Shown here: positions 1 to 10,548 of the stretch, piece by piece
How positions within the stretch are numbered: position 1 is the stretch's first letter
Layout of the letters: each line of letters begins with the position of its first letter
Assembly (NCBI GenBank): GCA_023375785.1
Contig: SZWC01000034.1
Coordinates: 164,806-228,805, forward strand
Direction: 5' to 3'
From: Penium margaritaceum
Lineage: Eukaryota > Streptophyta > Zygnematophyceae > Desmidiales > Peniaceae
DNA length: 64,000 nt
The notes under the pieces: generated by a model
Seen by the model: only the letters and a program-made list of their open reading frames with translations
Told to the model about the DNA's origin: nothing
Database searches by the model: none
Position numbers and translations under genes: made by a program

Positions 1-960
1 GCCTGTTGATGAACGATTCTTGAAGGCCAGTTCTGCGGTGATATTGTTGTGACAGTTGTAGAAGTGGAGTAATGTGATGTTGAACGCAGCTGCCGAAGAT
101 GTCCAGCTCTACGCTTTTGGTGAGATTTGAAAGGGTATGTAACAGCTGAGTTTGGGCAAGTTGGTGGCAGGACTGTTGATTGGTCTGTTGAGAGGGAGGC
201 AATGGAGTTGATGTGCAGTACTGAACAGGAGGAGGATGGTAAAGATTGTGCTGGGCACTTTTGAGCTGGGGAGAGTTGCTTTTGGGTGTCGTTGGCATGT
301 GGCTGAGAGTGAAGGCTGCGGGAGGCAGTGGGCGGCTTTGGTTCGCGGAGAAGCGTGAGTCCAGCATAGAGGAGGAGGCAGGTGGCGCTGGTGCAGAGGT
401 AAAGGAGGGCAGGATCTGGATTTATGTTGGGGATAAGTCCGATGAAGAAGGTCAGTCCAATGAGGAGGCGGCCAAAACTTTGTTGGTTGTCGTAGAAGTG
501 ATCTGCAGTCTGTGTCATGACGTTTTTTATGATTGCTACATAGCTGGTGCGGTCCAAGGGAGATGAAGCAGTAGGTGATGGTAAAGTTGGGGATGGTGCT
601 GTGTAAGAGCTGCTGGAGATCCAATTACTGGCTGATTGACCAAGGTGCGCTTCAGGGCGTTGCTCAGATCATCATCTGCGGATACTGCGTGGTATGTAGG
701 CGTACCAACTGCAGCGGCTACGGAATCACGCCCATACATGACTCCATTGCCGTTGTAGGTGATGACAGAAATCAGCTGCCGTAGTTCTGCTGATTTGAAG
801 GAGAGCAAGACGATGCAGTTTGGCCCGGCGGTTCGGGCGTCAGGAGAGGATCAGGGCGAGATGGAGGACGCCGAACCCCGAGTGAACCATCCCCCACGGA
901 TCTCCTTAGGACAACTTTACAACAACCATCACATTCCTGCAACCATTGGAGCGCCTGGCA
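1..960 (-). other. Unclassified repeat segment, possible decayed retroelement interior
   Basis: No domain can be recognised. The minus strand carries two overlapping open stretches (109-624 and 536-808) that are rich in His, Pro, Ser and Leu. Their composition resembles the non-coding interiors of the LTR elements near 38-40 kb and 53-54 kb rather than a folded protein. The segment runs directly into a foldback junction at 983-1298. It could be the inner part of a non-autonomous Copia-type element read on the minus strand; that is inference only. I see no promoter or RNA gene here. Confidence 0.25.
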
Positions 961-982
961 TTCTACGCCTTGTGCCATTACC

Positions 983-1043
983 AAGGGGTGTTGGAAACAA
1001 CACCCCTTGTTGTTACCGAGGGGTGTTGGAAACAACACCCCTT
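983..1043. repeat. Tandem pair of perfect GAAA-loop hairpins
   Basis: Two direct copies of a perfect inverted repeat lie at 983-1008 and 1019-1043. The arms are GGGGTGTTG and CAACACCCC around a GAAA loop. The word TGTTGGAAA after a G run also occurs at the start of the LTR-like repeat at 40883, so this may be a duplicated polypurine-tract/LTR boundary. Confidence 0.75.
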
Positions 1044-1050
1044 GTCGTGA

Positions 1051-1298
1051 CTTTGCTGTAGTCTTCTTGCTGTAGTCTTCTTGCTCCATAAGGTCACTTC
1101 TTGTTCAAACAGGTGGGACAACGGCCAAGGGAAACCCATCTTGCTCCATAAAGTCACGACGCCAGATGGAAGGACCATTTACAAGGCACTGGACATGACG
1201 CCAACGTCCCACAGGGCGTCGTGACTTTATGGAGCAACAACGTCCAACAACATCCCACAGGGCGTCGTGACTTTATGGAGCAAGAAGACTACAGCAAA
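1051..1298. repeat. Foldback of scrambled A-family fragments
   Basis: The left arm (1051-1098) is the reverse complement of the right arm (1266-1298), apart from one mismatch and a 14-nt internal duplication (TGTAGTCTTCTTGC) in the left arm. A 23-nt segment at 1141-1163 recurs inverted at 1215-1237 and again at 1261-1283. Pieces match gypsy copy A2 out of order: about 1108-1132 matches 13386-13412, 1139-1205 matches 13035-13101, and 1295 onward matches about 13725 onward. This looks like a template-switch or repair patchwork at the broken 5' end of copy A1. Confidence 0.7.
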
Positions 1299-1543
1299 GA
1301 CCCCGAGTGACGGGTGGTTCAACGGAACCTGGGCAAGGATCAGTGGCTCATGGAGGCAAGCAGTACACCGTACGAGTACAAGCGAGTTCAGCAAGACAGC
1401 ACATGGGAAGTTCTGGACTGGGAGGAACCGATGCAGGACGTGCTCGACCAAGGGGAGTAGTAGTCGCTTCATCGGCTGGTACTAGGGCAGTTGGCCTGGC
1501 GCAAGCACATTGATCCCACCTTGGGGCCCCGCCACGGGCGCAG

Positions 1544-3268
1544 GTGCTAATGGTGCCTCCGCAGGAACTGACTTCAAACCCAGCGGCAAAGGCTTCTTAC
1601 ACTCTCCCAAAGCTCAACGTCTTCAAGGGTGAACCAGAGGAGGCCCCGACCATGTGGCTGTTCAAGTTGGACACTTGTCTCGATTATGGATTGTTATCTC
1701 CTGACTACATTGTCCCAGCGGTGCACCTAGCACTAGAAGGGAAAGCTTTGGAGTGGTTCACTGCACAGCATAAGAAACGTCCTTTTGCTGACTTTGATGA
1801 TTTGGCAAATAGGATGACCAAGCATTTTGGCCTCATGAGCCTGGAAGAAGCAGAGCTCCAGATTCGTACCATCCGCATGAAGGCTGGAGAAAACATCAAG
1901 TTACACAAGGACAAGTTTACCAAGATCTCGGTTCGATGTGTCGACATACCCTTGCGCATGATTAAGGAGTATTACCGGGATTCTCTTGTCCCGGCGATCG
2001 CTAACACATTGGATTTACGACAGTTCAGTACACTAGACGCACTGAAGGAGGAAGCTGAACATTAGCAAAGGGAAATCAAACGACGAGCGGCTTGAGAACA
2101 GTCCGCTCCAAAGGAACATGTGGCGCCTACTATTCGCATGCCTGTAGGAGCTTCAACACCCAACCTGATGAACCCCCATAACTACCCACATGAGAGTTGC
2201 TATGGATGCAGAGAATTCACCCATCGGCGCCGAGAATGTCCCAATTCCACCCTAATGCTAGGTGTGCCACCCTGAGGAGGACAATACCAAGGACGCGGAC
2301 TAGTTGGACTAGGACCTACCGCTGCACGGCAAGCTGTTGGTCCCAACATCACAGCCCGTCCCTCTGGTCCGGTGGGCAATGGGTCGGCACAATGGAAGGC
2401 GTATGCGTAGCAAAGGGAGACAGGAGAGATGTCAGCTGCTACTCAGCCATGTACCTCAGACACGCCTGCACAGAATGCGAAGCTCAGTCTTCCCCGCTCC
2501 AAAGAACAGACCTTGGAGACTCCCCCGATGACTGCAAAATGGGAACTGGTCACGGTTGCTCAAGTACAAGGTGTGGAAGGATGGTCGATTGCGGAGATGT
2601 ATGAGCGCATGCGCTAATACAAAGAGCAAGAGGAACGGGCTGAAGCATACCTGCAAACATGTGTCGAAACGCGCTCAACTCGGTTACCAAGTCAGATTTC
2701 GGCAATGCCCCCGAAGCCCCCACCCGAACCGCGCACGCGCCCTCCACGGGGTCCCGCGCCTCCACGTTGCCAGAGGGTGACCTTTTCGCCTTCAGCATGC
2801 GACGAGCCCACGGCAAGTGCCCTGACCTCCTTCCACCGCCCCTTTCATGAGATATCCTTGGGAGAGTATCTATAGCAAAATCCCACCTATCTCCCAGACT
2901 TCACAGCGGTTCTGCAGGAATACGCCGAAAAGCTTCGACCAGCCGGCATTCGCCTTAGCTGCACTCAGGCCCCACATAACCGACTCAGCTATGTAGCCAT
3001 TAGAGCTGAACCAGACAAATGGGGGTGGCGGTCCATGCCCATTGCACCACCACGAACACAAGCTCCCCACCATGAAGTGGCTAGCTTTTATGTGTGGATA
3101 TGTGGCAAGAACTTCCTATCAATCATCGCCCTTGACGCCACCCATACCACGGTGACACTTCAAGTCCTTCAAGCAGTCGACTGGCAGCAGAAGATTCAAC
3201 CAACAACCAAGGTGTTCGCGAATACATCCGGCGACATGGACGCAGGACATGGTGTCGTGCCTAAGTGA
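1544..3268 (+). pseudogene. Gag and start of protease, copy A1
   Basis: One reading frame runs from 1544 to 3268, interrupted by stops at 2063, 2093, 2273, 2408, 2615 and 2873. The first part has the retrotransposon capsid pattern (a Trp-rich helix around ALEWFTAQHKK, then DFDDLANRMTKHF). A perfect CCHC zinc knuckle (C-x2-C-x4-H-x4-C) is encoded at 2198-2239, which identifies the nucleocapsid. A Pro-rich tail follows, then a retropepsin-like start around ALDATHTT near 3140, where the usual Asp-Thr-Gly is lost. In copy A2 the Gag frame starts farther upstream (ATG at 12661), so the 1544 start is only where the open frame begins after the scrambled junction. Confidence 0.8.
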
Positions 3269-4181
3269 CCTTCCCCTACAAGGGCCTCATCCACAATGTT
3301 GTGCGGGTGCAGGTCACGGTGGCCCGCACCTACGATGTCTTGCTAGGAGTACATTATCTCATCCCCCGACAAGCAGGCCTGTTCTATGCGGATGGAGTCA
3401 TGTAGTTGACGTCATCAGGGTATACCACCTGTACAGCTCTGTTTTTGGGCCCAAGGACGTCAATTTCTACGAAGTTCGGTCACCCCTTCTCCTTGGAAGA
3501 AGCCCGTGCTGAAGACCATGTAGCCAGGAATTCTATCCTGGCATTCCCCAAGCATGATGCTCCTCCCGTGATTGCGCCACAAGTCGAAGAAGAAGAGATG
3601 ATGGATTGCACACCCACACCCAAGCAGCCATGCCCTGAACGAGCACAAGCTACTCCGACGGATGATCCACCGCAGCTCCCCATGGGACCGATACCCAAAC
3701 CGTTAGCAGAATCCCCCACATGGCTGTTCCTTCCCACGACAGAACTCCACCCTGGTGACCTCAGCCGGGCCCCGATCACCTCACCTCATCCAGGGCCTCT
3801 TCAGGTGTCGAGCCGTCCACTCGTACCGGTAACTACGCAGCCAGCAATACCAAACGATCTTGCCAAGGAGGCGAAGCGTAAAGGGAAAATGCAGGTGTGT
3901 GACAACGACACTGCCATTTGTGAAGATGTCAGTTAAAAAGACTCAGACGAAGAACCCATGAGTGACGTCGGCTGGCTAGGCCTCGATGGTGAGCCACATC
4001 CACGTCAACCAAAGGCCCTCACTATCTCCCCATGTGGCTTCCGCAATTTCAACTTGCAGGTGTATGATTACTGGGATCCAGACCCAGATCTCGAAGTCGG
4101 TCTGGTGGGGGATGAAGAACTGCCACCACCCACAGTCCCACATCCTAACGATGGGACCACATGCTCCATGAGCGCCTAACA
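3269..4181 (+). pseudogene. Protease C-terminal part and acidic linker, copy A1
   Basis: After a frame change near 3250, the retropepsin second half is visible as YDVLLGVHYLIPRQ (about 3330-3375), the region that normally follows the flap and precedes the last strand. The frame then runs through an acidic, Pro-rich linker (3406-3936 and 3958-4179), with stops at 3403 and 3934. Linkers of this kind lie between protease and reverse transcriptase in gypsy Pol. Copy A2 has the same segment at about 15700-16580. No other domain is seen. Confidence 0.6.
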
Positions 4182-5756
4182 GAGGAGCAGAGGCAAGAAG
4201 TCAAGGTGCTTTTCATCTACCATGAAGAAGTATTTTCAGGCAAGTCAATGGAGATCGGCGCAGTCGACACGGTCCATGTCATTAACACAGGAGACGTACC
4301 TGCACATAAGAAGAGGGCTCAACGCCTGCTCTAGGACCAGAAGGACATCATCAATGAGGGCCTGTGTGAGCTCAAGGAACAGGACATGATTGTCAAAGTG
4401 AAAAGCCCATGGCGCTCCAATCTAGTGGTTGTGGGGAAACCGGACGGCACAAAACGGTTCTGTGTTGACTTCCGTGACCTGAACAAGGTCACCATTGAAG
4501 ATGCTTACCCCATGCCACTCATCGTCGACATCCAAGAACGACAGCGCAGAAAGAGTTTGTTTGCCAACCTTGACGTCAAATCTGCCTTTCACACTATTCC
4601 TATGGATCGAAACTCTATGCTGAAGACGGCCTTCATCACCCCGGACAGGCTATATGCCTTCACCCGTATGCCCTTCGGATTACGCAATGCCATTGCTAAG
4701 TTTCAACGCGTAATGGACCAAGTGCTCCGCAATGTTCCCAACGCATGTTGTTACGTGGATGACTTCATGGTCGCTGCGTTTAGCTTCCAAGAGCTGATGG
4801 CTTTGCTTGATGCCTTGTTTTCGGTCCTACGCTCCGCAAACCTTTGTTTGAAAGTCGCCAAGTATGTCATCGGGTCGGTAAGCATGGAGGTCCTGGGATT
4901 TATCATCAGTGCACAAGGAATATATACAGACCCAGCCAAGATTGCAGCCGTCTGTGAGTGGAAGCGTCCAATTACATCATCACAGGTCAAGATCTTCCTG
5001 GGGTTTGTCAGCTCTTACCGCAAGTTTATCCGTGATCATGCTACGATTGTTCGTCCTTTGCAGTGCCTCACTCACCAAGATGAACCCTTTGAGTGGACGG
5101 AGGCCTGCTAGCTCGCATGGGTCGAGATTACGCATCATCTTATCATGACGCCAATGTTGGAATTCCCAAACTTCAGTTTGTCGTTATTCATCACAACAGA
5201 CTTCTCACAGGAAGGTATTGGGGCTATCCCGTTTCAACGCGGAGACGACGGCATGATGAGGGTGGTCTGCAACGGCAGCCGCGCGCTCAACGCCGCAGAA
5301 GCTAAGTATCCTTCTGTGAAAGTAGAATGTCTGGTGGTCTTATGGGCTATCCAGTTCTACAGCGATTACGTCACGAATGGGAAACCTTTCACCATCCTCA
5401 TAGATCATCAGGACCTCTAATGGCTGCTTACGACGCAAAACCATGAGGGAATTATTGGCAAATGGGCCGTACTTCTATAATGACACAACCTCATGATCAA
5501 ATATCAACCAGCATTAACGAACCGCAATGCATATTCTCTTAGCGGATTACTACGTGAAGGGTGGAAGGACCGCAGCTCCCACAAAACACCATTATATGGA
5601 GGTGGACCACCTCCGCACGAGCCCCCTCCTGGTGGAACTGTTCTGATTCAAGGCCAAGCGCATTACCTCACCGTTTAGGAGTACCGCTGGGCATATCATC
5701 TTGAGGACTTCCCTCAATACGACGTGAACGTAGGCCACATCAATGTGCGATGAAGA
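4182..5756 (+). pseudogene. Reverse transcriptase and RNase H, copy A1
   Basis: This is a Ty3/gypsy RT, an RNA-directed DNA polymerase copying the element's RNA in the cytoplasmic particle. Visible motifs: DFRDLNKVT, LDVKSAFHTIPM (first catalytic Asp), the RMPFGLRNA block and the active site YVDD at 4752-4763. The connection and RNase H follow in the same frame, with the Asp of TTDFSQEG, the Glu of VECLVVLWAI and the Asp of LIDH. Stops lie at 4332 (TAG), 5109 (TAG, where copy A2 has CAG) and 5418 (TAA, shared with A2). The stretch 4386-5111 is fully open. This is the best preserved RT of the window. Confidence 0.9.
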
Positions 5757-6690
5757 ACCGACCTCTTCAAGAATGTGCCAGGATGGACGCACAAGGAATA
5801 CGAGGATTGGCTTCAGCGCATGCAACACGACCCTGCCCCAGCACCCATGGCGCACACTCCGCCAGTTGTGACGCCGACGCCACCAAGTGCGGTCTGTTCA
5901 TCAGAGGCGGACGCCATCCGGCAAATTTTCGACCGAACCCACCTCGTGCTGCCTTGGATGGAAGTCCTTACTCATCTGCCGGGGCAAATTACACAACTTG
6001 AGACTTTCTTCGGGGAGACTAACGCTGCGCTTGCACCATCCGAGTGGAGAGTGAACTGTAGGCTCACATTGCCGGGTCACCGCATGATGTGGGATCATGT
6101 CGATGAAACTCGGCGGGCCATTCACGACATTCTCGATGCGGGGGCCCTTGCATGGCAACCCATGACCATGTGCCGCCAACCGTTGCCGGAGTACATCTAT
6201 AAAGTGATCTCATGCACTATCTGCATCGCCGGGTGTAATTCGTCGCTATTGTGGATACAGGGGCGACGCATACCACAGTCGCCATGCCTGTCATTTGGCG
6301 GCATAATTGGTCAAACCTCATCCGAGCCGTCGACCTCTGTTTCGGTACCGCGGGAGGGAAGATCACCCAATCCAAGGGCCAGATTGATTTATTTCCCCTT
6401 CGGGTCGGAAATATTCACCGGAGCTTGCCGGTCCAAGTGTGTGAAACGTCCATGTATGATGTCCTCCTCGCGAACAACTGGTTGAATGCATGCGACGTGA
6501 TAATTTTGCCTGGGGAAAATGCACGACGTAGCACGACGATGACGGGACGCCATCATACGTCCCGATTCAATTTGAAGAAACGGAAGTTCCACATCAGCAA
6601 GACGCTCCATTGCTGTCGGGGCAGGCCTCCCCCACCAGCCGCTCAGCGCAAGCGGGCGATTGATCCACCCGAGCACGCTTCATGAGAATC
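5757..6690 (+). pseudogene. Second Gag-like segment with an intact protease motif, copy A1
   Basis: Downstream of RNase H, a new segment (open 5775-6485 in one frame) resembles the pre-protease segment of copy A3 (51060-51640). It is followed, after a frame change near 6235, by a retropepsin with an intact active-site motif VDTGATHTT at about 6247-6273. The later strand pattern VQVCETSMYDVLLANNWL lies at about 6430-6480. This is a second protease in the same element; the first one (about 3140) has lost its catalytic Asp-Thr-Gly. The context suggests that a PR-coiled-coil-INT unit has been joined behind an RT unit. Confidence 0.65.
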
Positions 6691-7148
6691 GTCGTTGATG
6701 CACCGGCATCGTCCACGGACAGGAGCGACTCTCCGGAGGATCATGCAACGTATTCAACGGAGGTGCATGCCCATATCACACGACGCAGGCAAACGACGAC
6801 ACGAGCTTCAGAAGACATCGTCTTCTTAGGAGAATGCGTCTCCATGCGATCACGGGGATTCAAGGTGAGCGTCCAACATATCAACGTGACCTGGAACCTG
6901 ACATGCCCCTCGTCCTCCGACAACTACGGCGGCACGCCCATCCCGCCGGGCTGCCCCGGATCGCTGGGGCGCCCTCTCGCGGATCAGGACAGTGGCCCTC
7001 AATTTCTCGTTCACAAAGTTCACACCGTTTACGCAGCCCCCAGTCAACGACAAAGACAACCACAGTTCTGGACACTGTGGAACACACTTACCGCGTAACC
7101 ACTACTGGAGAATAGCGACAGACCGACACCACCAGCCCCACACCAGAG
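6691..7148 (+). other. Linker between second protease and coiled coil, copy A1
   Basis: An open frame of 138 codons (6682-7098) covers this stretch, but it has no recognisable domain and no clear similarity to the other copies that I can see. It is likely decayed polyprotein linker. I see no regulatory element. Confidence 0.3.
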
Positions 7149-8570
7149 ATGGCCCACACCGACTGGGCCCGGTACGAGTACGTACTCGCTGAACGCATGG
7201 TGAACGCGGCTGCTGCTTCTGAGGTCGAGGCCTGCGCGCTCGCAGCGTTTCTCAATATGGCGGAAGCAGAAGACCTTCTCCACACCTTGTGTATGGATGA
7301 CCCTTGCCCGGCACCCACACCCTCACCGGAAGTACCTCACCCTCATAGCAACGAGGCACTATGGCAAACATTTGCGCTTCACATCACCCATAATCGAGCA
7401 TGGACAGTCAGAGTGGAGAGACTCTGGGAGCAGCATAGGACGTGGGTGAGGACGTACGCGGACCATGTACGCAGCTCTGCGGCCAACCTGGCTCAAGTGA
7501 GGAACGCCCTCGCTGCGTGCGAGTCCACCCGCGCTGACAGACAGCAGCGAGTTCAGGTCCAAGAAAGTTGAGCAGCGGCAATCCAAGCAAGAGTGAAAGA
7601 GGTGCGGCGCCTACAAGATGAATGGAACGAGGCTGCGGATAGAGGTGACGAGCCACCCACAGCGGAAGGGCAGCGTCTTATTGACCAAAGAGCAGAGTTG
7701 GGCCGAACCCTTCGGGCAACACGTGCAGAGATGGCTCGTTTGATTCTAGGGCTGCAGCAGCTCGAGGCGTAGTTGCCAGATCTGCAGCAGCTACAAACCG
7801 AGTGTGAGGAGGAGTGGGCAGCCGATTGTGCGAGACTGCAGGATATGTCGCAACAACGGGCAAGGGTCCTGGCCCTCCGGTAGGATGTCTCCCAACAATA
7901 CCGTACCATCTACATGCTCGTTGATCAGGCGAAACAACTCATCGATGAGCGCGCGCAGTACCTACAACAGCAATTGATCCGTGATGTGGCCCGCGTGTTC
8001 ATCACCAGTGCCATGCACAGGCTACAGGACAAGTCGGACGAGTACCTCGAAGAATTGCGGCACCTGTATCCGTTGGACTTTTCCACTGCTGCCGGACCAG
8101 CAGCCTTCTCTTGTTTCCTACACTGGACCATGACCCCCACCTACCCAGAACGAACCCAGCCCAACCTCCTTCCGTTCATGGCATGGAATTTTCTTCTGTA
8201 CCATCACGACTTCCTCCGCTTTCTTTACCCCCTCCACCTCTCTCTTCAGCGAGGAGCGCGAGCTTTCCGCTGCTTTCTCGACAGGACGGTGCAGTATCGC
8301 CAGCAAGGTCCTCTTCCTGCAGACCTGCATCCTTTTGCTCACTATGGGATCATGCTGCGGGCTTCATACCGCCATGTGGAGGCAGATCGACAGGATCATG
8401 CGGGTCTCATAGTTATCTTCTCGGTACAAACTGATGACCCTCCTGACGCGATGGCACTGAGGGTGCTCATGCGCTGGCTTCACCGTCAGCGGCTTGGCCC
8501 TTCCTCTTGGCATCTGATTCAGGCACCAGTGGTGAAGAATCGCCCTGCGACCGTGAGGAGCATTTCTTAG
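7149..8570 (+). pseudogene. Long coiled-coil segment upstream of integrase, copy A1
   Basis: One frame runs from 7149 to 8570, broken by TGA at 7569 and TAGs at 7770 and 7881. It shares its frame with the integrase at 9285. The protein is rich in Gln, Glu, Arg, Ala and Leu with heptad-like spacing (for example the stretches after 7580 and 7780), so a coiled coil is likely. The C-terminal third (about 8100-8560) is richer in aromatic residues and may be folded. I do not recognise a family. A similar position, a coiled coil between protease and integrase, is seen in D (47776-49323) and C (22456-23566), so this is probably a structural or Gag-like part of the polyprotein rather than a separate gene. 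Confidence 0.55.
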
Positions 8571-9284
8571 CTAACCGTCTACCATCAATTGCCGTCCCGC
8601 CCTCGGTGTCCGCCCTTCCTCCCTTGACATCCACTCAGGTGGGGAGCATCGCGGGTCCGCCGCACCCTCGACCCGCGCCGCCCGTGGCTGTTGCAACCAC
8701 ATATCGAACGACTGCGTCACCTCCTGTGGATCAGCTACCGACTTCTCTTGCTTCCCCTCCACCCTCCTCTCCTCCTCTCCGAATAGGGTATTAAATCGTG
8801 CTTCCAGTCTTCGGTCCTCTCCCCCGCCCGCTCTCTCCTCCCTCTTCCCCTACTGCTCCTGTGCCATTGGCATCCCCGGCGGCAGCGCTGCCGGTGGATC
8901 ATCCACCGTCCTGAGGCGGACCGAGAGTTGCACCAGCCTCCCCTCCCCTCCCGGACTTGCATGCCGCGCCGGGGGCTACACCAGCTCCGGTGGATAATCC
9001 ACCTGCCATCCTTGAGTTTGCGCATGCAGGAGTCCTCCCTACTAGGGCCCGCGGGCCATTGGTTGATGCGGCACTTGTCATGCCTCCAACACCGCGCGGC
9101 GTGCTTCCTCCCGTAGCCAGCGTCCGGTCACCACGACCTCCACAGGCACGGCAGACCCAACCATCACACGCAGCTCCTCCAGGCGCCCACAGACTGACGC
9201 CCTCCCACCAGTGGAGGGCAACGAGCAGCACCAGGCCGAGTCTACGGGTGGAAGAGCGCCCCACCACCGGAGACCTTTGAGGAA
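8571..9284 (+). other. Pro/Ser-rich linker before integrase, copy A1
   Basis: This 700-bp stretch is highly C-rich and encodes Pro/Ser/Arg-rich peptide in several frames (8507-8794, 8957-9280). It contains near-palindromes of the form GGTGGATNATCCACC at about 8890 and 8992, the same word seen near 3660, 11819, 12779 and 56212. No domain is recognised. Confidence 0.4.
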
Positions 9285-10335
9285 ATGCGACGTCGCTTCC
9301 TGGCCCTGGAGCACTGGCAGCAGGAGCCACCAGTCAAAACATACGAGTGGTCAGATTGGGCACGAGCCCAAGTCCTATCTGGTGGTCTCACCATGGTGGA
9401 AATTTACCCGGTTGCCCATGTTCGCTCCGATGCCAAAGCCACGCTCGACAAGTTTGTGTGGCTGCAGGGGCGGCTCTGTAGGCGTGAGGATGACGCGTAC
9501 CCACCGTGCTGGTGCACCCCTGTGATGCTGCGGGACAAACTCATCATGCAAGAACACGACCGGATGCACGCACACTCTGCCACCATGTATGAGACTCTCG
9601 TCCCAAAGGTCTACTGGGTGGGATTGAAGAAGCAGATTGGGGAGGTTATTGCCACATGTGGGACTTGCATCTGTCATCACCCTCGCCAACGGATCCATCA
9701 GCCCTGTTTTGTGTGCGCCCGCCTCGGGCCACCAATGGAGAGGGTTGCAATTGACTTTCATGGCCCCCTCCGTACCACCCAACGCAAGAACGTGTACTGG
9801 ATTCTCGGCATCGACCACATGACCAAGTGGGTCATGGCTCGGGCGGTCCCCAAGGCAGACGCAGCACACGCCGCAGCGTTCATGAAGGAAGAAGTCATAT
9901 ATTGGGGAGGTGGATGCAAGATCATCCAGTGTGACAATGGCTCGCACTTCGCACGGACATTCGCAGAAGTGGCGGCATACTTCAACATCAGGATTGAGAA
10001 TGGAGCACCATACCGGCCGTAGGCGCAAGGCCAGGTCGAGCTTATGGATGGGGCAATCATGCAGACCATCCCAAAGTTGTCGGATGACAATGCACCGTGG
10101 GACGAGCAGCTCGAAGACATCGTCTACGAATACAAAATCACACCTCATTCTTCTACTAGCTTCTCACCCTACATGCTGCGTCACGGCCAGCAACATTGGA
10201 CCATGGCTACCATGCCGCTCATGCCTGACGCGCCGATGCTGCCATGGGAAGAGGGTGCGACGGGGTGGACTTCATAAAACAACGAGGTGCCTGGCTTCAA
10301 AGGTACGTCAAAGAGGCTCAAACTGTACTGTGTTT
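9285..10335 (+). pseudogene. Ty3/gypsy-type integrase, copy A1
   Basis: Integrase joins the element's cDNA ends to host DNA. The zinc-binding HHCC domain is visible (His91, His95, Cys125, Cys128, counted from 9285). The catalytic core follows: Asp157 in AIDFHGP, Asp217 in CDNGSHF, and Glu252 in QGQVE, giving the canonical D,D-35-E spacing. A TAG at 10020-10022 replaces the residue between YRP and AQGQVE, where relatives have Gln. After it the frame stays open to 10277. All catalytic residues are present, so the TAG is the main visible lesion. The sequence ends against a satellite unit. Confidence 0.85.
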
Positions 10336-10548
10336 GGACACTCTAACCGTGGCTGCCTGGTGTTACGATCAATAGAAGTAAAAGTCACTTGGATACATTT
10401 GTGGTTATGGTCAGTGGCACATGCCAACTTTGTCAGGGCATTGTACTCAATAGCCACACCGAGCCACCAATATTCTATCGTGTTTATAGTAGCAAGGTCA
10501 TGCCCAATATATCTGAAATGTGATTAAGCACTCTGACTGTGGCTGACT
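10336..10548 (-). repeat. Isolated 190-bp satellite unit between gypsy copies
   Basis: Slightly more than one monomer of the satellite in minus orientation: the word CACTCTRACYGTGGCTG occurs at both ends. It contains the landmark that in plus orientation reads GGCATGTGCCACTGACCATG. It separates the end of copy A1 from the 5' end of copy A2. Confidence 0.9.

Larger units (their letters stand above)
1299..10335 (+). mobile_element. Ty3/gypsy-type retroelement copy A1, degenerate, no LTR visible
   Basis: Domain order on the plus strand: Gag core and CCHC knuckle (1544-2240), a decayed protease (about 3080-3400), reverse transcriptase and RNase H (4182-5756), a second Gag-like segment and protease (5757-6690), a coiled-coil segment (7149-8570), a Pro-rich linker (8571-9284) and an integrase (9285-10277). 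Residues 1299-5756 are collinear with copy A2. The 5' end is scrambled, and the 3' end stops at a satellite unit without an LTR. In-frame stops show it is dead. The distance of about 3.9 kb between RNase H and integrase is far larger than usual for Ty3/gypsy elements, where the two are near neighbours. Confidence 0.85.

Noticed and set aside
9375-10148. Minus-strand ORF of 257 codons opposite the A1 integrase
   Set aside because: It is the antisense shadow of a frame with clear integrase motifs, and its peptide shows no domain.
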